Shown here piece after piece: positions 14,499 to 21,025 of a DNA stretch of 22,399 nt. Both the position numbers and the translations under genes were made by a program. The notes under the pieces are model-generated. The model was given only the letters and a program-made list of their open reading frames with translations. It ran no database searches and was not told the origin of the DNA. Location: positions 1 to 22,399 of the forward strand of contig JAENIV010000040.1 in the NCBI GenBank assembly GCA_016844295.1. The letters run 5' to 3'. Origin of the DNA: Candidatus Berkelbacteria bacterium. Lineage in GTDB: Bacteria; Patescibacteriota; UBA1384; UBA12157; JAENIV01. The first letter of the stretch is position 1. Every line of letters starts with the position of its first letter.

Positions 14499-14768
14499 AT
14501 GGAAAAATCTGATTTAATTATAGAGGCAGCTAAGGAAGCGAACATCAGCCAAGAAGAAGCCACAAAAATATTAGACTCTTTTGTTGAGACAATTAAAGAG
14601 GGTTTAGTCAAGGGCGAAAAAGTCACAATTTCTGGTTTTGGGACTTTTTCATTGGCCAAAAGAAAAGCTAGAGAATTTATAAATCCAAAAACCAAAACTG
14701 TCCATAATATTCCCGAAAAATCTCTACCATTTTTCAGACCGGGTACTAATTTTTTCCCTAAAAATTAA
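14499..14768 (+). CDS. HU/IHF-family DNA-binding protein
   Basis: An 89-residue protein with the HU fold: an N-terminal helical dimerisation part (MEKSDLIIEAAKEANISQEE), the hallmark GFGTFSLAKRKARE and the DNA-binding arm NPKTKTVHNIPEKSLPFFRPG. It bends or compacts DNA as a dimer. The family signature usually ends in 'PAFKPGKALK'; here it is PFFRPGTNFFPKN. GGGAGGGG precedes the ATG. It probably shares the RNase Y transcript. A short A/T-rich stretch separates it from a convergent minus-strand operon. Confidence 0.93.
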   Translation: MEKSDLIIEAAKEANISQEEATKILDSFVETIKEGLVKGEKVTISGFGTFSLAKRKAREFINPKTKTVHNIPEKSLPFFRPGTNFFPKN

Positions 14769-14785
14769 AAAAGCGCTAATAATTT

Positions 14786-15065
14786 TTATGTTTGAGGACT
14801 AATAATATTCCAGATATGCTCTACACGCTCCGGAATGAGCCAGACAACCGTAAAAACGGCAAGACTTATCGGAATAATGATAATTAAAAAGGTTGTCCAA
14901 TCGGTAAAGAACTCTTCTTGTTTAAAAATTTTTAAAATCAGGTTAAGAATAAATAGAACATAAGAAAATTACTTCTGCATAAAAGCCAATTTTACCGAAT
15001 ATGGAATCAGTCGGTATATCCGGTAAGTTAAAAAAATCAAAAATTATTTTAAATGTATCTACTAT
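14786..15065 (-). pseudogene. Small two-helix membrane protein, frameshifted
   Basis: On the minus strand a frame following the DUF5661 stop reads NIVDTFKIIFDFFNLPDIPT and continues to KIGFYAEVIF. A second frame continues YVLFILNLILKIFKQEEFFT, then FLIIIIPISLAVFTVVWLIP, and ends at the TAA at 14786-14788. Removing one T near 14967 joins them as AEVIFYVLFILN, giving about 93 residues with two membrane helices. GAGGAG sits at the right distance upstream, but the codon there is ATA (15065), not ATG. I do not recognise the family. It is the last gene of the minus-strand operon. Confidence 0.5.
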
Positions 15066-15322
15066 ATTTTCTCCTCGCCTTCATGCTCCATTTTTTCTAA
15101 ACGGTTATAATAATCTGCAAACTCATTAAGGTGTGCTAAAGCAATTTTCCCTGTCATGATAGGATCGTTATTTGTAACATTCGTTTTAGGATCTCTAAGG
15201 CCGTGTTCAAGTTCAACATTTAATCCCATTAAAAACTGTTTTATATTAAATTTTGACCAATCAACTCCAATTTTCCTACCGATTTCCTTGGCTTCTTCCT
15301 CGCTAAATATTTTATAATTCAT
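15062..15322 (-). CDS. DUF5661 family protein
   Basis: An 86-residue soluble protein. The sequence FLMGLNVELEHGLRDPKTNV and TNNDPIMTGKIALAHLNEF followed by YYNRLEKME is the pattern I know as DUF5661, a small helical family of unknown function. It is complete in length. Its ATG (15320-15322) overlaps the stop of the PEBP-like gene in an ATGA arrangement, so translation was coupled to that gene. That matters because the upstream gene is frame-disrupted, although its downstream part remains open to this stop. Confidence 0.8.
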   Translation of the reverse strand: MNYKIFSEEEAKEIGRKIGVDWSKFNIKQFLMGLNVELEHGLRDPKTNVTNNDPIMTGKIALAHLNEFADYYNRLEKMEHEGEEKI

Positions 15323-15752
15323 TTAGAACCTCTCTCATACAAGCCGATTAATTCTGCCTCTTGGATTACATGTTCGTTAATAGCGTTTTTAACAGTTTTA
15401 ACATCGGAACCTTCGGGCAAATCTAATTTTATATCCAAAGCAAAGAGTTTAAAGAAATACCGATGTGTCCCTGAAGGTGGGCATGGCCCATGATAATCGT
15501 TTCCTCCGGAACTAGTTTTTCCTAAAACTGAACCAGATGGAATGTTATTTTCAGCAATTTGAGTAGTTTTAGGCTCGATATTAATTATAAGCCAATGAGT
15601 CCAGGTACCGACCATAGCATCTGGGTCGTCACAAATGAGAACTAAGGACTGAGCGTTGTCAGGCACTTCAGAAAAGACGAGCGGTGGATTAATATTTTGT
15701 CCCTCACAGGTATATTTTTGCGATTTTCGAAAGCCGAGCTTGAGATCGTCAT
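15319..15752 (-). pseudogene. PEBP (YbhB/YbcL, Raf-kinase-inhibitor-like) protein, frame disrupted near its N-terminus
   Basis: AAGGTGG precedes ATG 15750-15752 on the minus strand, which starts MTISSSAFENRKNIP, the normal PEBP N-terminus. The frame then fails. In a second frame the family sequence resumes as KYTCEGQNINPPLVFSEVPD and runs intact to the end, including the ligand-site motifs DDPDAMVGTWTHWL, GPCPPSGTHRY and the GLYERG end. At the junction (about 15709-15715) the DNA has a single ATACC where codons for both 'IP' and 'YT' would be expected. A deletion between two short ATACC repeats (about 13 bases) is the likely cause. An internal methionine (MPDN, 15666) could start a truncated product lacking the first strands. 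Confidence 0.75.
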
Positions 15753-15795
15753 ATTCACCACCTTTATTCCGTATTTTTAATTTATTATTAATAAA

Positions 15796-16158
15796 TTATC
15801 TAAGCCATTCTTTTTCTTCGGCGATTCGTGTGGGATAAAAATCAAGTTGATCTCTCGGAATCCCTAAATCTTGCCCGTATTTAATGGCTTTAAGCCAGGT
15901 ATTTTTATTATTTGGATTTACGCGAAAGACTTGATTTTTATAAACTATCATCATGGAAAAACCATTATTATAAACGTGAAAATAATATGGTTTGTTTGCC
16001 TTCATAGCTTTTTGTATCCGTCTTACATATTCATCAGGATTAATTACATCAATAACATGCATTTTATAACTTTTTCCCTCTTTGGTATGCAGGATCGCAA
16101 AATATTTGAGAACTTGTTTATTGGCTAAAGATTCTTCGACAATAATTGCGTGGTTCAT
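15796..16158 (-). CDS. Conserved-looking small protein of unknown function
   Basis: A 120-residue soluble protein (MNHAIIVEESLANKQVLKYF...). AAGGAG lies four bases before its ATG, giving a firm start. It has alternating hydrophobic and charged strands, a basic helix (DEYVRRIQKAMKANKPYYFH) and a C-terminal helix region ending AEEKEWLR. It has no signal peptide, membrane segment or cysteine motif. I do not recognise a family. It lies 22 bases downstream of the GerMN gene and upstream of the PEBP-like gene, in one operon. Confidence 0.7.
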   Translation of the reverse strand: MNHAIIVEESLANKQVLKYFAILHTKEGKSYKMHVIDVINPDEYVRRIQKAMKANKPYYFHVYNNGFSMMIVYKNQVFRVNPNNKNTWLKAIKYGQDLGIPRDQLDFYPTRIAEEKEWLR

Positions 16159-16180
16159 TATTCTCCTTGAATATAATAGA

Positions 16181-16783
16181 TTAACCCTTTAAAGACATAA
16201 TTTCTTTCAAGGTTTTATCGTTAATCCAGATCTCAGTAGATTTTACACTTGAAAATTGTAACGCGGTTTCTTCAAGTTGAGCCTGTATTCTTGGGTCTTC
16301 GCACCCTCCTACTAATTGAAGAGTGCCGGTAAATTTTACTGTTGCCTTGCCGCTGTCATCGATCGAGGCGGAGACTAAATTAAGGCTCGATCCGAAGAGA
16401 GGATTATATAATCCGGATTGCCCGTAATTTTCATCTTTAATAGAGACAAGTTGTTCCATGGCGGCTTTTAAGACTGCTTTTGTTTCTGGAACTTCGCGCG
16501 TGACTGCGACAGCGCTATCACCACAGCCGATTTGTTTTCCAGAAGCCCCATTATCATCTTTGGCAATCATAAATATTTTTACCTTAGTTGCTGAGGGCGA
16601 GGATTCCACCGCCGGGCTATTAGAGATGGTTCCTATGGTCGAGGGTGTTATTGATATCGTTGTCGAAACATTGGGATTCGGTAAGGAGATATTCTTTTTA
16701 GCCTGAAAATATAAGAACAGAAATGTTCCAATCGCGGCCAGGAATAAAAATAAAACAATGATTACCCAATAGATCCTTTTCAT
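16181..16783 (-). CDS. Membrane-anchored GerMN-domain protein
   Basis: A 200-residue protein with a basic N-terminus and one membrane helix (about 4-27), a Ser/Thr/Pro linker, and a GerMN (sporulation/spore-germination type) domain. The domain begins VKIFMIAKDDNGASGKQIGC and continues ALKAAMEQL-like, YGQSGLYNPLF, GKATVKFTGTLQ and ALQFSSVKSTEIWING. In these bacteria the domain is probably a cell-envelope module unrelated to spores. AAAGGA precedes the ATG. First gene of a five-gene minus-strand operon. Confidence 0.85.
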   Translation of the reverse strand: MKRIYWVIIVLFLFLAAIGTFLFLYFQAKKNISLPNPNVSTTISITPSTIGTISNSPAVESSPSATKVKIFMIAKDDNGASGKQIGCGDSAVAVTREVPETKAVLKAAMEQLVSIKDENYGQSGLYNPLFGSSLNLVSASIDDSGKATVKFTGTLQLVGGCEDPRIQAQLEETALQFSSVKSTEIWINDKTLKEIMSLKG

Positions 16784-16826
16784 AATTTCCTTTCTAATTT
16801 AAAACGTAGAAAACTTTTCTATTTTA

Positions 16827-16851
16827 ATCATATCACGAGATAAATCCCGTG
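16827..16851 (-). promoter_or_regulatory. -10 box with adjacent palindrome upstream of the GerMN operon
   Basis: On the minus strand TATGAT (16827-16832) is a plausible -10. Directly upstream lies CACGGGATTTATCTCGTG (16834-16851), an 18-base palindrome with one mismatched pair, in the spacer position where a repressor or activator could bind. No clear -35 is seen, which fits an activator-dependent promoter. Confidence 0.4.
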
Positions 16852-16868
16852 GATAGTAATCACAAATC

Positions 16869-16908
16869 AAAAACCCGCCTTTTTCGAAATCGAATCGAGC
16901 GGGTTTTT
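16869..16908 (-). terminator. Terminator of the RRM gene
   Basis: AAAAACCCGC and GCGGGTTTTT form a ten-pair stem around a structured 20-base loop, ending in a U-tract on either strand. It lies 18 bases after the RRM stop and separates that gene from the GerMN operon. Confidence 0.85.
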
Positions 16909-16926
16909 GATATACTCTAGCGAAAA

Positions 16927-17193
16927 TTACTTATCGCGCATTGGACGGGCAACATTGACTTTCATTGGTCTTCCATCAATATCTTTGCCATCCATATCGG
17001 TAATCGCTTTTTCAGCTGCGGCGTCGTCTTTCATTGTGACGAAACCAAAACCTTTTGAGCGACCTGAAAATTTGTCAGTAATGACTTTGGCTTCAGTAAC
17101 TTCGCCTGAAGGGGCAAAAAGTTCTTTTAAGCCGTCATCATTGACAGAATAAGGCAAATTGCCGACATAGAGTTTATTCTTTTGTTCTTCCAT
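16927..17193 (-). CDS. RRM-type RNA-binding protein
   Basis: An 88-residue single RRM. RNP2 is KLYVGNLPY (about 7-15) and RNP1 is RSKGFGFVTM (about 45-54), with the aromatic residues needed to stack RNA bases; the end is MKVNVARPMRDK. Such single-RRM proteins (Rbp type) occur in cyanobacteria and many Candidate Phyla bacteria and are often linked to cold or RNA-chaperone roles. It has its own promoter, a long structured leader and a terminator, so it is monocistronic. The ribosome-binding site (AAAGAGA) is weak. Confidence 0.95.
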   Translation of the reverse strand: MEEQKNKLYVGNLPYSVNDDGLKELFAPSGEVTEAKVITDKFSGRSKGFGFVTMKDDAAAEKAITDMDGKDIDGRPMKVNVARPMRDK

Positions 17194-17223
17194 TTTCTCT
17201 TTCTTCGAAACTTAATTTAATCG

Positions 17224-17246
17224 ACCCCGTTTGCGTTTCTCGGGGT
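17224..17246 (-). promoter_or_regulatory. Leader hairpin of the RRM mRNA
   Basis: ACCCCG and CGGGGT form a six-pair stem with an 11-base loop in the ~85-base 5' leader, about 30 bases before the start codon. It could be a binding site for autoregulation or a temperature-sensitive element. Function is inferred. Confidence 0.4.
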
Positions 17247-17287
17247 ATCTTTTAAATACACACGAGTACTTTCAAACTTCTAAATAT

Positions 17288-17316
17288 AGTATAGCATAAA
17301 ATCATTCAAAAGTCAA
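17288..17316 (-). promoter_or_regulatory. Promoter of the RRM gene
   Basis: On the minus strand TTGACT (17311-17316) and TATACT (17288-17293) are spaced by exactly 17 bases, close to ideal sigma70. Confidence 0.8.
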
Positions 17317-17422
17317 GATATGGGTTAATCGCCGTAGACTTTAATTGCACAATCAGGTAAAATGAAGTAAAATCAGGGATTAGCGCTGTCCGGTAGCGCG
17401 CATCGTTCGAAAGGGGTTCCTT

Positions 17423-17610
17423 CAGGATATAGCGCAGTTGGTAGCGCGCAGCGCTTGCTCCGTGAAATATGTCGGGGACTGGCCCAATGGTAGGGCGCTG
17501 GCTTCGGGAGTCAGAGGTTCCGGGTTCGAATCCCGGGTCCCCGATATCGTAAAAAGCATTTCATGGGGTGAAGGACGTTAAGGTTGCCAGTTCGAGTCTG
17601 GCTATCTCGA
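17423..17610 (+). pseudogene. Middle split tRNA with a 115-base insertion in its anticodon loop
   Basis: 5' half (17423-17457): acceptor CAGGATA, TA, D-stem GCGC/GCGC around AGTTGGTA, anticodon stem CAGCG, then CTTG. 3' half (17573-17610): GGA, CGTTA (four of five pairs with CAGCG), AGGTT, perfect T-arm GCCAG TTCGAGT CTGGC, acceptor TATCTCG (six of seven pairs, one G-U), A73. If the insertion is 17458-17572 the loop would be CTTGGGA (anticodon TGG, Pro). If it lies at the usual intron position the anticodon would be TGC, and G3-U70, the tRNA-Ala identity pair, is present. CTCCGTGAAAT (17458-17468) pairs with ATTTCATGGGG (17558-17568) over eleven positions. An intron-bearing tRNA or a disrupted gene are both possible. 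Confidence 0.6.
17473..17544 (+). tRNA. tRNA-Pro(CGG), innermost of the nested set
   Basis: Acceptor CGGGGAC pairs with GTCCCCG. D-arm is GCCC/GGGC. Anticodon stem CTGGC/GTCAG (one G-U) encloses TTCGGGA (anticodon CGG). T-arm is CCGGG TTCGAAT CCCGG. A73 is present and CCA is not encoded. All stems are complete, in contrast to the two tRNAs that enclose it. Confidence 0.93.
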
Positions 17611-17676
17611 CAGAATTCCGCGCATCCGCCGATGAGGATGGCAGTTCGTTCTAAGAATGCATCTGCCCACCCCGAT

Positions 17677-17719
17677 TATACCCTCGTTTAACAATGGATA
17701 GAGCGTCGATGTTCAACAT
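17677..17719 (+). pseudogene. tRNA 5'-half fragment
   Basis: TATACCC-TC-GTTT, then AATGGATA and GAGC followed by GTCGATGTTCAAC resemble the acceptor, D-arm and anticodon-stem start of a tRNA. It runs directly into tRNA-Arg(CCU) and no matching 3' half follows. TTATAC (17676) and GTATAA (17792) flank the fragment and tRNA-Arg as complementary arms. Confidence 0.35.
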
Positions 17720-17792
17720 GCCCCTATAGCTCAGCAGATAGAGCAGTCCCGTCCTAAGGGAAAGGTCGCAGGTGCAATTCCTGCTAGGGGCG
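17720..17792 (+). tRNA. tRNA-Arg(CCU)
   Basis: Acceptor GCCCCTA pairs with TAGGGGC. D-arm is GCTC/GAGC. The anticodon arm has loop GTCCTAA (anticodon CCT). T-stem GCAGG/CCTGC is perfect. Discriminator is G, without encoded CCA. The T-loop is TGCAATT: position 55, nearly always U (pseudouridine), is G. The stems support a real gene, but this base is a warning sign. Confidence 0.82.
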
Positions 17793-17876
17793 TATAAGAA
17801 GATTCCTCCCATTTATCGGTATTATAAAATTTGAAGAAATGGCTCTCACATATTGAAGAGATAAAGTAAATTTATT

Positions 17877-18824
17877 ATGAAAAACGTAATCGAGGTTAAA
17901 AATTTAACCAAGAAATACGGGAGTTTGGAAGCCGTTAAGAACATCTCCTTTGAAGTCCAACAAGGCGAAATTTTTGGACTATTAGGTGAAAACGGGGCTG
18001 GTAAAACCACTACTTTAGAAATGATCGAGGGGTTGAGAAAGCCAACCAGTGGTCAAATAAATGTTTTAGGCAAAGACGCCTATCGCGAATTAAATCAGAT
18101 CAAAGAAAAGATCGGCGTTCAATTGCAATCAAGCGCATATTTTGATGATCTAAAGTTGAGAGAAATATTGGAATTATTTGGAAGTTTTTACAGAATGTCT
18201 CTTTACCCTTCTAGTCTGTTAAAAATGGTTAACCTACAGGATAAAGCAAATTCGACAATTAAAAATTTATCTGGCGGCCAGAGGCAAAGATTTTCAATAG
18301 TTGCCGCTCTTGTCAATGATCCACAAATAGTCTTTTTAGATGAACCGACAACCGGGCTTGACCCAATCGCCCGGAGAAATTTATGGGATATTATCGCTAA
18401 AATTAAAAAACAAGGAAAAACGATTATTTTAACGACCCACTATATGGAAGAAGCAGAAAATCTTTGTGACAGGGTGGCAATTATGGATAAAGGGGAAATT
18501 GTCGCGATCGATAAACCTCATAAATTAGTTGAGTCGTTAGATAATCCTTTTAAAGTTGAGTTTGTTCTCCAAGAAAATAATCCCGCTCTATTAGAAAATA
18601 TTATGCGATTGTGTAACGCTAGAGAGTGCGATATAAAGACATTGCCAGGGAAAACTGCTCACTACGAGATTAAACTTCAATCTCAACAATCTTTAAATAG
18701 CGCTCTTGACTTAGTCCAAAAAGAAAAACCAGAATCAATTAAAGTGGGGTCAGCAACTTTAGAAGATGCTTTTATTGGTTTGACCGGAAAGTCAATTCAA
18801 GATGAGGAGAATGGAAATGGGTAA
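17877..18824 (+). CDS. ABC-2 exporter ATP-binding protein
   Basis: A 315-residue ATPase with Walker A GENGAGKTTT (about 37-46), signature LSGGQRQRFSI, Walker B IVFLDEPTTGLDP and switch His in LTTHYMEEAE. A C-terminal regulatory part follows. It is of the drug/antibiotic exporter (DrrA-like) type, and the specific substrate is unknown. Only a weak purine-rich site precedes the ATG, and no convincing promoter is visible in the 84 bases after tRNA-Arg. The permease gene overlaps its end by eight bases. Confidence 0.94.
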   Translation: MKNVIEVKNLTKKYGSLEAVKNISFEVQQGEIFGLLGENGAGKTTTLEMIEGLRKPTSGQINVLGKDAYRELNQIKEKIGVQLQSSAYFDDLKLREILELFGSFYRMSLYPSSLLKMVNLQDKANSTIKNLSGGQRQRFSIVAALVNDPQIVFLDEPTTGLDPIARRNLWDIIAKIKKQGKTIILTTHYMEEAENLCDRVAIMDKGEIVAIDKPHKLVESLDNPFKVEFVLQENNPALLENIMRLCNARECDIKTLPGKTAHYEIKLQSQQSLNSALDLVQKEKPESIKVGSATLEDAFIGLTGKSIQDEENGNG

Positions 18825-19896
18825 ACTTTTATGGGCAAATTTAAAAATGTTATTTCGGGGCCGTCAGGCACTGTTTTGGGCGCTATTTTTTCCGGTAATG
18901 TTTACGGTTATTTTTGGCTTTTTCTTCGGTAACCAAAATTCTAATTTAGGAACAATAGGATTCGTTAATCAATCAGATAGTGAAATCGCCCAGAATTTAG
19001 ATAAAACATTATCTGAGTCGAAAATTTTAGAGCTTAAAAAAGAAGATAATTTAGATGTTGCCAAGGCAATGCTTAAAAAAAATGAAATTGGCGCAATTAT
19101 CCAAATACCAAAAGATTTTGGAAAAAACACTCCATCATCTTCAAAAGAAATTATTCTGATTAGCGATCCATCCAATACCCAAACAAATCTAGGGATTCAG
19201 GGTTTTTTACAAAATTTTACTACCCAATTAAATTTTCAATTACAAAATGCCAAGCCAATTTATTCGGTAAAAGTGGAATCGACGGCGGACCCCAGGTTGA
19301 ACTATTTTGATTTTGTGTTGGTAGGAATATTGGGTCTTGCTCTTATGAACAGCTCGGTTCAAGGAATTGCTATTACTATGGCTAAATACCGTGAAGATAA
19401 AATTTTAAAAAGAATTACCACCACGCCCTTAAAGTCCTGGAAGTTTGTTATTGCCCAGGTTCTTTCAAGATTAGTCGTCAATATTTTACAAATTACAATA
19501 ATTCTATTAATCGGTGTTTATGGATTTAACGCGCATGTCCATAATCTGGGAACAATTATTCCCCTGGCTTTACTGGGCGGAGTTTTATTCCAATCGATCG
19601 GTTTCGCTATCGCTTCGGCTTCCAAAACTACCGATGCAGCCCAGGGTTTATCTGTGGTAGCGACTATTCCAATGATGTTTCTGGCCGGTGTCTTTTTCCC
19701 AACTGATCTTTTACCCAAATGGCTGGCAAATATTGTTCAATATTTGCCTTTAGCCCCGCTACTAAGAATGATTCGTCAAGCAGGCTTAGAAAGCGCTTCG
19801 ATTCTGACAAATCCAAAAAATATGATAATTGTCGTCGCTTGGATTATAGTTGCATTAACGATCTCCATGTTACGATTCCGCCTCAGTGATGAATAA
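18817..19896 (+). CDS. ABC-2 exporter permease
   Basis: Three in-frame ATGs (18802, 18811, 18817) are possible. GAGGAG at 18804-18809 favours 18817, giving MGKLLWANLKMLFRGRQ and 359 residues. One N-terminal helix (ALFWALFFPVMFTVIFGFFF) is followed by an extracytoplasmic domain of about 140 residues. About five helices come next, including the ABC-2 core (GVLFQSIGFAIASASKTTDA and MMFLAGVFFPTDLLPKWL). This is the DrrB/YhgE-like layout. It forms the exporter with the preceding ATPase. Confidence 0.93.
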   Translation: MGKLLWANLKMLFRGRQALFWALFFPVMFTVIFGFFFGNQNSNLGTIGFVNQSDSEIAQNLDKTLSESKILELKKEDNLDVAKAMLKKNEIGAIIQIPKDFGKNTPSSSKEIILISDPSNTQTNLGIQGFLQNFTTQLNFQLQNAKPIYSVKVESTADPRLNYFDFVLVGILGLALMNSSVQGIAITMAKYREDKILKRITTTPLKSWKFVIAQVLSRLVVNILQITIILLIGVYGFNAHVHNLGTIIPLALLGGVLFQSIGFAIASASKTTDAAQGLSVVATIPMMFLAGVFFPTDLLPKWLANIVQYLPLAPLLRMIRQAGLESASILTNPKNMIIVVAWIIVALTISMLRFRLSDE

Positions 19897-19910
19897 AATG
19901 TTTTGAACTA

Positions 19911-19952
19911 ATATGTAAACAACCCTGCCGCCCAACATGGTTGTTTACATAT
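19911..19952. repeat. 14-bp perfect inverted repeat after the exporter
   Basis: ATATGTAAACAACC (19911-19924) and GGTTGTTTACATAT (19939-19952) are exact complements around a 14-base loop. It lies 15 bases after the permease stop. The stem could end transcription, but no U-tract follows. A binding site is the alternative. Confidence 0.7.
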
Positions 19953-19964
19953 GAAATTTATGTA

Positions 19965-19992
19965 TTGTCTTTTCCCGAGAAAAGAGTATAAT
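19965..19992 (+). promoter_or_regulatory. Promoter of the AI-2E-family gene with a spacer palindrome
   Basis: TTGTCT (19965-19970) and a perfect TATAAT (19987-19992) are 16 bases apart. The spacer region contains CTTTTC-CCGA-GAAAAG (19969-19984), a palindrome that could be an operator. AAGG precedes the ATG at 20010. Confidence 0.6.
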
Positions 19993-20009
19993 TTAATTAA
20001 GGTAGAAAT

Positions 20010-21023
20010 ATGGAAAACAGAGTAAAATTTGATATCTCAACGACAACAATTTTAAAGATTATTTTAGCCGTTTTAGCAGTCTGGTTTTTGTTTACTATCC
20101 GGGACATTCTTGTACTTCTTTTCTTTGTCTTGGTCATTGTAGCTGCTTTGGGTCCTTTAGTTGATAAAATGGCTAAACATATTCCGAGAATTTTAGCGGT
20201 TATTATTTTAAGTATAATTTTCTTAGGAATATTAGTGGCAATTGGTTTTTTACTTATTCCACCAATTATTGAACAGTTGAGCCAATTGGCAATAAATTTA
20301 CCAATTATTACCAGTAAACTCGGGCCTATTTATCAGGCTATTCAGCAATCGATTGGCAATTATCAAGAAGGATTGTTCAATCTCTCGTCTCAATTAGGTA
20401 AATTTAGTACAGGAATATATTCGACAACAATTGGCTTTATTTCCGGGGTTGTCGCGTTTTTAACAATTTTAGTCTTGGCCTTTTATATGCTTTTAGAACA
20501 AGAGTCAATTAAACATTTTTTACATCAAACAATCCCGGGCGCGAGTAAAGAAAAAATATTTGAAATCGTGAAAAAAATTGGTCAAAAAATGGGGAATTGG
20601 CTCAGAGGTCAGTTCATATTAATGCTTGCTATAGGAGTTTTAGACGGAGTCGCACTAGTAGCCTTGGGCGTTCCATATGCTTTAACTCTCGCAGTTTGGG
20701 GGGGGCTAACCGAGGTAATTCCCTACATTGGGCCATGGCTTGGGTTAATTCCGGCGTTATTAATCGCACTGACAATCTCGCCCCTGAAGGCCCTTTTGGT
20801 TCTGATCATATATCTTGTAATCCAACAATTAGAATCACAGTTTTTAGCCCCTAAAATATTAGGCAAAGCCGTCGGGCTTTCACCAGTAATAATTATTTTA
20901 GCGTTACTTGTTGGGGCGAAATTAGATGGAATTTTGGGAATGATTATCGCAGTTCCGGTGGCGGCGGCGATTTCGGTGATAATTCAAGAATGGACAGAGA
21001 TAAAATCAATGCTTAAAAGTTAA
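20010..21023 (+). CDS. AI-2E family transporter (UPF0118/TqsA-PerM type)
   Basis: A 337-residue polytopic protein with about seven to eight membrane helices. It shows the family features: an N-terminal helix pair (ILAVLAVWFLFTIRDILVLL), an amphipathic region (PPIIEQLSQLAINLPIITSK), LAFYMLLEQESIKHFL, and the conserved PYALTLAVWGGLTEVIPYIG plus APKILGKAVGLSPVIIILAL. Family members export small molecules (AI-2 in TqsA) or ions; the substrate here is not predictable. It has its own promoter. The methyltransferase gene starts two bases after its stop. Confidence 0.93.
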   Translation: MENRVKFDISTTTILKIILAVLAVWFLFTIRDILVLLFFVLVIVAALGPLVDKMAKHIPRILAVIILSIIFLGILVAIGFLLIPPIIEQLSQLAINLPIITSKLGPIYQAIQQSIGNYQEGLFNLSSQLGKFSTGIYSTTIGFISGVVAFLTILVLAFYMLLEQESIKHFLHQTIPGASKEKIFEIVKKIGQKMGNWLRGQFILMLAIGVLDGVALVALGVPYALTLAVWGGLTEVIPYIGPWLGLIPALLIALTISPLKALLVLIIYLVIQQLESQFLAPKILGKAVGLSPVIIILALLVGAKLDGILGMIIAVPVAAAISVIIQEWTEIKSMLKS

Positions 21024-21025
21024 AT

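Larger units (their letters stand above)
17374..17675 (+). pseudogene. Outermost split tRNA of a nested set
   Basis: 5' half (17374-17405): acceptor CAGGGAT, TA, D-stem GCGC/GCGC, anticodon stem CATCG. 3' half (17630-17675): CGATG (perfect partner of CATCG), AGGAT variable loop, T-stem GGCAG/CTGCC, acceptor CACCCCG and A. Only four of the seven acceptor pairs form. The T-loop is 18 bases instead of 7, containing a TTC-TAA-GAA mini-hairpin. Between the halves, GGGGTTC (17413-17419) pairs with GAATTCC (17613-17619), enclosing the next tRNA. Probably not functional as a tRNA in its present form. Confidence 0.55.
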
